The notes under the pieces: generated by a model
Database searches by the model: none
Told to the model about the DNA's origin: nothing
Seen by the model: the letters and a program-made list of their open reading frames with translations, nothing else
Position numbers and translations under genes: made by a program
From: Shewanella aestuarii
GTDB taxonomy: Bacteria; Pseudomonadota; Gammaproteobacteria; Enterobacterales; Shewanellaceae
DNA length: 64,000 bases
Assembly: GCF_011765625.1 (NCBI RefSeq)
Contig: NZ_CP050313.1
Span: 2,786,501 to 2,850,500 of the forward strand
Reading direction: 5' to 3'
Part shown: positions 57,252 to 64,000 of the stretch, piece by piece
Layout of the letters: the number at the start of each line of letters is the position of its first letter
Numbering within the stretch: the first letter of the stretch is position 1

Positions 57252-57440
57252 GTGTCAAGCCTCCAACTATCGTCACATTATTGACGATTAATACTGCAAT
57301 TTACGCTTAAAAATCTTTAACTTAGCATTATAAAACTCAACAATACTAACTGACAATTCATCAACATTCCAGCAGGTTTAAAGCAAACTTTTATAAACAA
57401 AAAATCTAACACTTAAGTATAGCTTGTTTACAAGCAAGCA

Positions 57441-57472
57441 CAAAAAAACCCAGTATGCTTAGTACTGGGTTT
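57441..57472 (-). terminator. Terminator after ispH
   Basis: AAACCCAGTA/TACTGGGTTT, 7-nt loop, minus-strand T-run (TTTTTTT); about 75 bp past ispH. Confidence 0.9.
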
Positions 57473-57547
57473 GTTTAGACAATCCTAACACAATTGTGTG
57501 GTTTTTGTTACAACTTTATTCTGCAGCTATAACTGCTAATAAAGTCA

Positions 57548-58507
57548 TTATCTTAGTTCTGCAGGTACCGCAAAAACGACATCTTCTTTACGTCCTTCAA
57601 CTTCAGTGATCACACTAGGCGCATGATTAGCTATTGCATTTACCACTTGCTGCACTAAAACTTCAGGCGCAGATGCACCAGCGGTAACAGCAACCTTACT
57701 AACGCCTTTAAACCATGCTGAATCTACATCTGCTGCAGTATCGACTAAGTAAGCTTCAGTACCCGACTTTTCAGCTAACTCACGTAAGCGATTTGAGTTT
57801 GAGCTATTTTTAGAGCCCACTACAATTAATAAATCAGCATCTACTGATAAATTACGCACTGCGTCTTGCCGATTTTGAGTTGCGTAACAGATATCATCTT
57901 TACGCGGCCCCTCGATTGACGGAAAGCGTTTTTGCAGCGCTGCGATAATATCTAACGTATCATCAACAGATAATGTTGTCTGGGTAACAAAGCATAAGTT
58001 TTCAGGGTCTTTAACGACTAGCTTATCAACGTCTTCTGGGGACTCGATTAAGTAAACACCGCCCTCTGGGTTATCGTACTGACCCATTGTGCCTTCCACC
58101 TCAGGATGCCCTTCGTGACCAATTAAGATGCACTCAACTCCTTTTCTACTGGCTCGCGTCACTTGCAAATGTACTTTAGTGACTAACGGACAGGTGGCAT
58201 CAAATACTTTAAGTCCACGTTTTTTAGCTTCTTTACGTACAGCTTGCGATACGCCATGAGCACTGAAAATCACAATACAGTTATCAGGCACTTGATCTAG
58301 CTCTTCCACAAATATCGCGCCGCGATCTTTTAAATTTTGTACCACGTAACGGTTATGAACCACTTCATGTCGTACATAAATCGGGGGCTCAAATAACTCA
58401 AGAGCTCGCTCAACAATACTGATAGCACGATCAACACCAGCACAGAAACCGCGCGGGTTGGCTAATAAAATGCTTAATTCAGCAGAAGTAGGGTCAACTT
58501 TAAGCAT
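57548..58507 (-). CDS. ispH: 4-hydroxy-3-methylbut-2-enyl diphosphate reductase
   Basis: Last step of the MEP isoprenoid route, giving IPP and DMAPP. The 319-residue iron-sulfur enzyme has its three cluster cysteines in [24 protein letters not shown] and [11 protein letters not shown], and [14 protein letters not shown] with the substrate His. It follows fkpB by 10 bp in the conserved lspA-fkpB-ispH array. Confidence 0.97.
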   Translation of the reverse strand: MLKVDPTSAELSILLANPRGFCAGVDRAISIVERALELFEPPIYVRHEVVHNRYVVQNLKDRGAIFVEELDQVPDNCIVIFSAHGVSQAVRKEAKKRGLKVFDATCPLVTKVHLQVTRASRKGVECILIGHEGHPEVEGTMGQYDNPEGGVYLIESPEDVDKLVVKDPENLCFVTQTTLSVDDTLDIIAALQKRFPSIEGPRKDDICYATQNRQDAVRNLSVDADLLIVVGSKNSSNSNRLRELAEKSGTEAYLVDTAADVDSAWFKGVSKVAVTAGASAPEVLVQQVVNAIANHAPSVITEVEGRKEDVVFAVPAELR

Positions 58508-58517
58508 AAAATACCTT

Positions 58518-58961
58518 TTACTCAGTCATTACTTTAACAACATCTAATTCAAAAGTAATATTGTGTCCTGCAAGTGGGTGGTTTAAGTCCACGGTAATTG
58601 AATCGCCCAAGGTCTCTCGCACAATGCCTGGAATTTCACTGCCACCTGGGCCTGCAAAACTCACGATAACCCCAGCTTCAAGCTTCATATCTGCAGGGAA
58701 GCGACTTCTATCCATATGATGAATTGCATCAGGATTTGACTCACCAAATGCATCTTTCGCCTTAAGGGTAAAAGTATGCTTATCACCTTCTTTTAGCGTT
58801 TTAATTTGCGCTTCAAAAGCAGGGCTCAAACTGTTATCACCCAGGTTTAATCTGGCTGGTTTACCTGATGCTTTTGTACTATCAGCGGTTGAGCCATCTT
58901 CTAACAAAATATTCATATGGCAAACAATGGCCTGAACATCTGCTTTATTTAAATCGGTCAC
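58518..58961 (-). CDS. fkpB: FKBP-type peptidyl-prolyl cis-trans isomerase FkpB (SlpA-like)
   Basis: A 147-residue protein of the SlyD/FkpB group: [43 protein letters not shown] and the ending [17 protein letters not shown]. It starts at GTG overlapping the lspA stop (GTGA), implying coupled translation. The His-rich tail of SlyD is absent. Confidence 0.93.
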   Translation of the reverse strand: MTDLNKADVQAIVCHMNILLEDGSTADSTKASGKPARLNLGDNSLSPAFEAQIKTLKEGDKHTFTLKAKDAFGESNPDAIHHMDRSRFPADMKLEAGVIVSFAGPGGSEIPGIVRETLGDSITVDLNHPLAGHNITFELDVVKVMTE

Positions 58962-59476
58962 TTTGTTTGCTCCTGCTCTGATTGAGCAACATCGGGCTTA
59001 AAGGCTTCCCAAATAATCAATACAGCACCGATAAAAATTGCTGAATCGGCAATATTAAATGCTGGGTAATGGCTAGTTTTCCAATAAAAATCAATAAAGT
59101 CGACAACAAAACCGTGCATTAAACGATCAATAAGATTGCCCAGTGCTCCACCGATTATCAGTGTATAGGCTATGTTGGTACGCAATAGTTGATGAGATTG
59201 CTTGCGTAACCAAACCGTTAGTATTGTACTAAAGCCAACCGCAATGATGGCAAAAAACCAACGTTGCCAGCCACCAGCTTCACTTAAAAAACTAAAGGCT
59301 GCGCCATAGTTACGCACATAAGTAAAATTAAAAAATGGCAGCAATTGGATTGATTCATATAACTCAAAATTATCCAATACCCATTGTTTTGATAGCTGGT
59401 CGGCAAAAAATACCAACACAGCTAACCAATACCAACGCAAGCCACTGTCTTTCCAAGTTAATGGAGCAGAACTCAT
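58958..59476 (-). CDS. lspA: Lipoprotein signal peptidase II
   Basis: A 172-residue inner-membrane aspartyl peptidase with four helices. Catalytic Asp residues lie in GALGNLIDRLMHGFVVDFIDF and FNIADSAIFIG near residues 118-149. It removes signal peptides from lipoproteins such as the GH20 enzyme and the DUF4136 protein in this window. It sits between ileS and fkpB with a 12-bp gap from ileS. Confidence 0.96.
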   Translation of the reverse strand: MSSAPLTWKDSGLRWYWLAVLVFFADQLSKQWVLDNFELYESIQLLPFFNFTYVRNYGAAFSFLSEAGGWQRWFFAIIAVGFSTILTVWLRKQSHQLLRTNIAYTLIIGGALGNLIDRLMHGFVVDFIDFYWKTSHYPAFNIADSAIFIGAVLIIWEAFKPDVAQSEQEQTK

Positions 59477-59488
59477 AGCGCTTTTCCC

Positions 59489-62311
59489 TTATGCAAATTC
59501 GCGTTGTTCACCTTCACCCTCAATATTTGTCACACAGCGCTGACATAATGTTGGGTGAGATTCAATGGTGCCAACTTCTTCGCGGTGATGCCAACAACGT
59601 TCACACTTGTGTGCTTCGCTTTTCACAACGACTAGCTTAAGGCTTGTTAATTCAGTCTCGACAGCGTCTTGTGGCGCGGTGCTGATATCAGCAACTAACG
59701 CTTTAGATGTCAATAAAACGAAACGTAATTCATCATCTAGTTTGGCAAGTTCAGTTGCTAATGCTTTATCTGCATACAAAGTAACTTCAGCTTCTAACGA
59801 TCCACCAATACGCTTATCACGGCGTGCTTGCTCAATCACTTTATTCACTTCGTTACGCACTGATAATAATTGCTGCCAGTAATCATCACTCAAATCGGAA
59901 TCAAGAGTGACTGACTCAAGACCTTGATACCATTCTTGAGTGAACACATATTTTTCACGTTCACCTGGCAGTAACTGCCAAATTTCATCAGCAGTAAAGC
60001 TAAGAATTGGAGTGATCCAACGAACCATCGCTTCAGCAATATGGAATAAAGCCGACTGACAACTACGGCGTGCATTACCATCTTGCTTAGCGGTATATTG
60101 GCGATCTTTAATGATGTCTAAGTAAAACGCACCTAACTCAACTGAGCAGAACTGCATTAACTTTTGGGTCACTAAATGGAAATTATATTGTTCATATGCG
60201 TCAATAATTTCATTTTGTAATGCTTCAGTACGACGAAGAACCCAACGATCTAAAGCCACCATATCTTGTGGTGCAACCATATCGGTTTCAGGGTTAAAGC
60301 CATTTAAGTTAGCCAATAAGAAACGCGCAGTATTACGAATACGTCTATACGCATCTGCACTGCGATTCAAAATCTCATCAGAGACTGTCATTTCACCACT
60401 GTAGTCAGTAGCCGCAACCCATAGACGTAAAATATCGGCACCTAACTTGTTGGTCACTTGCAATGGTGCAATGACGTTACCGATAGATTTAGACATTTTG
60501 CGACCTTTACCATCAACGGTAAAACCATGGGTTAACACTTGCTTATATGGCGCTTTGCCATTCATAGCCGTTGAAATCATCAAGGATGACATAAACCAAC
60601 CACGGTGTTGATCGCTACCTTCTAGGTATAAATCAACTTCATGGCCTTGAAATTCAGGTCGTGATGCTACCACAGATGAGAAGGTTGAGCCTGAGTCATA
60701 CCATACATCTAAAGTGTCCGTTACTTTACGGTATTGAGCCGCATCTTCACCGAGTAGTTCTGAATCATCTAAATCCCACCAAGCTTGAATACCTTGCTGC
60801 TCTATTCGATGTGCAACACGCTCCATTAGCGCGACACTATCTGGGTGTAACTCTTCAGTTTCACGGTGTACAAATAGTGTAATGGGCACGCCCCAAGTGC
60901 GTTGACGAGAAATACACCAATCTGGACGGTTCTCGACCATTTTTTCAATACGGCTTTGTCCCCAATCAGGCAACCACTGAGTTTTGTCAATTTCCGCTAA
61001 CGCTTGGGTGCGTAAGCCATTGTTATCCATTGAGATAAACCACTGCGGTGTTGCGCGGAAAATGATTGGAGTTTTGTGACGCCAGCAATGCGGGTAACTA
61101 TGACGGTACGCAACATGGTGAACTAAAGCGCCTTTTTCTTTCAAAAGCGCGACTACATTATCATTCGCTTTGAAGACATGCTGACCGGCAAAAAATTCAG
61201 TGTCAGCCTTGTAAACACCATTATCACCAACAGGGTTAGCCACTTCTAAACCGTACTTTTGACCAACAACAAAGTCATCTTGACCATGACCTGGGGCGGT
61301 ATGAACAATACCCGTACCCGCATCCGTGGTAACGTGATCGCCTAAAATAGCCGGTACATCAAAGTTTAAAAATGGATGTTTGAAACGGGTTAGCTCAAGC
61401 TCAGCACCTTTAATGTTAGCTAAAACCTTATGCGACTCAAAAGCATAACGTTCAACACATGATTCAACTAACACTTCAGCCAGAATAACCGCTGCAGTAA
61501 CACCGTCTTTGGTGTATTCCACTAAGCTGTAATCTAATTCAGGGCTTAATGATAAAGCACGGTTGGCTGGTAACGTCCAAGGTGTTGTAGTCCAAATAAC
61601 CATCGAAACTGGGTGCGAATAATGCTCGACACCAAATTTAGCTGCTATTGCTCCGCTATCAGTGGCTTCAAAGGCAACATCAATCGCAGGCGATGTCTTA
61701 TCTTCATACTCAACTTCCGCTTCAGCCAGTGCTGAACCACAATCAGTACACCAATGAACAGGTTTAACACCTTTATGCAAATGACCACTTTCAATCACTT
61801 TAGCAAGTGAACGAACAATATTCGCCTCAGTCGAGTAGTCCATGGTTAGGTATGGGTTTTGCCAGTCACCAAGTACACCAAGACGAATAAAGTCATCACG
61901 CTGACCGTTTACTTGCACAGCGGCATATTTACGACATTCTTCACGAAACTCTGCAGCAGAGATTTTTTGACCTGGTTTACCCACCTTTTGTTCTACTTTC
62001 AACTCGATTGGTAAACCGTGGCAATCCCAGCCAGGAATATATGGTGCGTCAAAACCTGACATGGTTTTAGACTTGATAATGATGTCTTTAAGGATTTTAT
62101 TAACTGAATGACCAATATGAATATCACCATTCGCATAAGGAGGGCCATCATGCAAAATGAAAGGCTTACGACCACTGCGGCTGTCGCGAATGTGTTGATA
62201 CAGCCCATCTTGCGTCCAGCGGTTTAACATGTCTGGTTCGCGATTAGCTAAGTTACCACGCATCGGAAACTCAGTTTCCGGCAAATTCAAAGTCAGTTTA
62301 TAGTCGCTCAT
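59489..62311 (-). CDS. ileS: Isoleucyl-tRNA synthetase
   Basis: A 940-residue class I synthetase. HIGH-type motif [16 protein letters not shown] near residue 58, the editing (CP1) domain in the middle with [18 protein letters not shown] motif [11 protein letters not shown] near 603, and a C-terminal zinc finger [12 protein letters not shown]...CQRC near 901-923. It is second in the ribF-ileS-lspA-fkpB-ispH operon. Confidence 0.97.
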   Translation of the reverse strand: MSDYKLTLNLPETEFPMRGNLANREPDMLNRWTQDGLYQHIRDSRSGRKPFILHDGPPYANGDIHIGHSVNKILKDIIIKSKTMSGFDAPYIPGWDCHGLPIELKVEQKVGKPGQKISAAEFREECRKYAAVQVNGQRDDFIRLGVLGDWQNPYLTMDYSTEANIVRSLAKVIESGHLHKGVKPVHWCTDCGSALAEAEVEYEDKTSPAIDVAFEATDSGAIAAKFGVEHYSHPVSMVIWTTTPWTLPANRALSLSPELDYSLVEYTKDGVTAAVILAEVLVESCVERYAFESHKVLANIKGAELELTRFKHPFLNFDVPAILGDHVTTDAGTGIVHTAPGHGQDDFVVGQKYGLEVANPVGDNGVYKADTEFFAGQHVFKANDNVVALLKEKGALVHHVAYRHSYPHCWRHKTPIIFRATPQWFISMDNNGLRTQALAEIDKTQWLPDWGQSRIEKMVENRPDWCISRQRTWGVPITLFVHRETEELHPDSVALMERVAHRIEQQGIQAWWDLDDSELLGEDAAQYRKVTDTLDVWYDSGSTFSSVVASRPEFQGHEVDLYLEGSDQHRGWFMSSLMISTAMNGKAPYKQVLTHGFTVDGKGRKMSKSIGNVIAPLQVTNKLGADILRLWVAATDYSGEMTVSDEILNRSADAYRRIRNTARFLLANLNGFNPETDMVAPQDMVALDRWVLRRTEALQNEIIDAYEQYNFHLVTQKLMQFCSVELGAFYLDIIKDRQYTAKQDGNARRSCQSALFHIAEAMVRWITPILSFTADEIWQLLPGEREKYVFTQEWYQGLESVTLDSDLSDDYWQQLLSVRNEVNKVIEQARRDKRIGGSLEAEVTLYADKALATELAKLDDELRFVLLTSKALVADISTAPQDAVETELTSLKLVVVKSEAHKCERCWHHREEVGTIESHPTLCQRCVTNIEGEGEQREFA

Positions 62312-62342
62312 TTATCCCATACCATTGTTTAAGCTAATTAAA

Positions 62343-63278
62343 TCAGCTTGCATCAAAGCTGAATAAAGCCTTAGCTTCATTCGCGTCATTCAAAATTTGT
62401 TTTTTTAGTGCATCCAATGACTCAAAAGGTTGTTCGTCACGGATTTTAGCCACTAATTCAACTTCTACTCGTTTACCATATAAATCACCAGAAAAATCAA
62501 GCAAATGAACTTCTAGCTGGCAAACTTGGCCTTGCACGGTTGGTCGGTAACCAATATTTGCAACACCTTCATAAATATCACTATCTTGCCAATACAACTT
62601 AACCGCAAACACACCTCTTACAGGAACAACTTTACGTTTTAAGGCGATATTAGCCGTTGGAAATCCAATCGTTCGACCAATTTTTTGGCCATGAGCAACT
62701 TTGCCACTCATGATAAAAGGATGCCCTAATAATCGACGAGCCTGCTCAAGATTACCGAGTTGTAATTGCTGTCGCACTAGGGTTGAGCTCACTCGTTGCG
62801 TCCCTACCAGAAAGCTTTGTGTGCTTACCACGGTAAAGCCGAACTCTTTTCCAGCTGCGACCAACATGTCAAAATTACCTTCACGACCTTTACCAAAGCA
62901 AAAGTCATCTCCTACTACGAGATATTTAACCCCGAGTTTTTTGACTAATAACTCTTCAATAAACTCATGGGCAGGTTGATTAGCAAAGGATGCTGTAAAA
63001 TTAATACACAGCAGCCGATCAATATCCAACTCATCAAGTAATCGTATTTTATCGCGTAACAAGCTTAATCTAGCGGGGGCACTATCACCTTTGAATAACT
63101 CTTGCGGCTGAGGTTCAAAGGTCATAAGCGTTGCGGGTAACTGAAAATGATGCGCTTTACTTATCAAATTGCGGATCACTTCAGCATGGCCACGATGAAT
63201 GCCATCAAAATTGCCAATTGTCAGCACACACCCATGATGTTCGGGCAATATATTGTGTATACCGCGGATTAATTCCAT
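62343..63278 (-). CDS. ribF: Bifunctional riboflavin kinase / FAD synthetase
   Basis: A 311-residue enzyme. The N-terminal FAD synthetase half shows LTIGNFDGIHRGHAEVI near residue 20 and VGDDFCFGKGREGN near 125; the C-terminal riboflavin kinase half shows GRTIGFPTANIALKR near 205 and GVANIGYRPTV. It precedes ileS by 31 bp. Confidence 0.97.
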   Translation of the reverse strand: MELIRGIHNILPEHHGCVLTIGNFDGIHRGHAEVIRNLISKAHHFQLPATLMTFEPQPQELFKGDSAPARLSLLRDKIRLLDELDIDRLLCINFTASFANQPAHEFIEELLVKKLGVKYLVVGDDFCFGKGREGNFDMLVAAGKEFGFTVVSTQSFLVGTQRVSSTLVRQQLQLGNLEQARRLLGHPFIMSGKVAHGQKIGRTIGFPTANIALKRKVVPVRGVFAVKLYWQDSDIYEGVANIGYRPTVQGQVCQLEVHLLDFSGDLYGKRVEVELVAKIRDEQPFESLDALKKQILNDANEAKALFSFDAS

Positions 63279-63503
63279 TACGCCATTAATTCCCTAGCCA
63301 TTCGATTAGTGCAAATTTGTCTAGCTGACTGTCGATTATAAATCGGCAGATTATATACCCAAAACCTTACTCACTTAAACCCACTCACGCTATTAAGGCG
63401 TTATATTGTCCAACTAATCATAATATCGGTAAACTTATGTACATATAACAGTCCAGACAGCTCATTAAATCTGCAGCATTAATCATTAAAACAAATCACG
63501 CCA

Positions 63504-64000
63504 TTATGGTTTAACCACAGGCTTCATCTTCCAAGGCCTGATCCCCAGCAGCAGTAATGCAATCAAATAACTCCCCGCACCAGCAACAATGAGCATGATC
63601 AATGACAACATTCTCTGGCTAAGCTCCCAAGATAACCACTGTGCTTGCTCAGGTAAGATGAACAATACCCCTGTGACCATCACAGCCGTGGCTGTTGCAA
63701 CTTTTAAAGCAAATATTAATGTCCCACGACTTAATTGATAAACGCCTGCTTTATGTAGACCACGATAAAGTAAACTCGCATTCAATAAAGCAGATAAGGA
63801 TGTTGCAATCGCTAAACCAACATAGCCAAAAGGAATGGCAAATATTAAGTTGAAAACCATATTGCTAATCATTGCGATAATGCCAAATCGAACAGGAGTT
63901 TTAGTATCTTGCCTAGAGTAATACCCTGGTGCCAGCACTTTTATTAACATAAAACTCAGCAAGCCACAGCCGTAAGCAATCAAACTGTACGAAGCCATTT
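63504..64000 (-). CDS. murJ: Lipid II flippase MurJ, C-terminal part (runs off the window)
   Basis: About 165 residues of the C-terminal part of a MATE-like flippase, with the last five or so membrane helices. The segment KVLAPGYYSRQDTKTPVRFG is the MurJ signature. The reading frame continues leftwards in the gene beyond position 64000, so the N-terminus is not seen. The gene order murJ-ribF-ileS is standard in gammaproteobacteria. The 225-bp gap to ribF (63279-63503) shows no other gene. Confidence 0.93.
   Translation of the reverse strand, partial: MASYSLIAYGCGLLSFMLIKVLAPGYYSRQDTKTPVRFGIIAMISNMVFNLIFAIPFGYVGLAIATSLSALLNASLLYRGLHKAGVYQLSRGTLIFALKVATATAVMVTGVLFILPEQAQWLSWELSQRMLSLIMLIVAGAGSYLIALLLLGIRPWKMKPVVKP

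Overview
The window reads as a stretch of chromosome from a marine gammaproteobacterium, almost certainly Shewanella. The grounds are gene order and family content: pilT/pilU diverging from yggS-proC-yggT-yggU-DUF4426-rdgB-hemW; a permease and kinase (non-PTS) GlcNAc locus nagK-nagB-II-nagA-nagX-nagP with a LacI-type regulator; and murJ-ribF-ileS-lspA-fkpB-ispH followed by pilVWXY1E and tapY2. Base composition is moderately AT-rich and fairly even. I see no IS element, integrase, prophage, CRISPR array or rRNA. The species is not determined.

Layout. 1-3.6 kb: glmM-type phosphohexomutase, galU and a DUF4136 lipoprotein. 3.7-7.6 kb: a compact three-gene cassette (HAD phosphatase, GT81-type glycosyltransferase, GH13 sucrose-phosphorylase-like enzyme) that most simply makes and recycles the compatible solute glucosylglycerate. 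7.9-11.1 kb: ruvX, yqgE, yciH, hemH and a membrane-anchored glutathione peroxidase homologue. 11.3-13.4 kb: the pilus retraction ATPases. 13.5-20.6 kb (+ strand): yggS to hemW and a secreted DUF885 protein. 21-25.5 kb (- strand): a LysR regulator, a DUF2884 protein, glutaminase, yggL and trmB. 25.6-28.7 kb (+ strand): mutY, yggX, a decayed gene and a CBM9-like secreted protein. 28.8-30 kb: yceI and cytochrome b561. 30.36-30.74 kb: a tandemly duplicated tRNA-Phe/tRNA-Thr pair. 31.3 kb: a hotdog thioesterase-like protein.

31.9-49.2 kb is the GlcNAc/chitooligosaccharide block: inner-membrane permease (nagP), acyltransferase-like membrane protein (nagX), deacetylase, deaminase, kinase, outer-membrane GH20 hexosaminidase, a TSUP exporter, SapC, an FAD-dependent halogenase, a large TonB-dependent receptor and the LacI-type regulator. 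Four copies of a near-identical 18-bp palindrome (consensus AATGACAACGCTGTCATT) lie upstream of nagP, nagK, the TonB receptor, and in the hex/TSUP divergent region; two clearly overlap promoter-like -35 elements. I infer this is the NagR operator. Together the genes would import chitin oligomers, cut them in the periplasm, take up GlcNAc, phosphorylate it, and convert it to fructose-6-phosphate.

49.3-57.3 kb: glnB, two FimT/GspH-type pseudopilins, then on the other strand the type IV pilus minor-pilin operon pilV-pilW-pilX-pilY1-pilE-tapY2. 57.5 kb to the end: ispH, fkpB, lspA, ileS, ribF and the C-terminal part of murJ, running off the right edge.

Most of the window is ordinary core genome. 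The parts most worth a second look are: the short NagR-site / 31-codon ORF / terminator unit between hex and the TSUP gene; the TonB receptor-halogenase-SapC set inside the GlcNAc regulon; the glucosylglycerate cassette; a candidate intergenic small RNA near 20.7-20.9 kb; and several long perfect inverted repeats.
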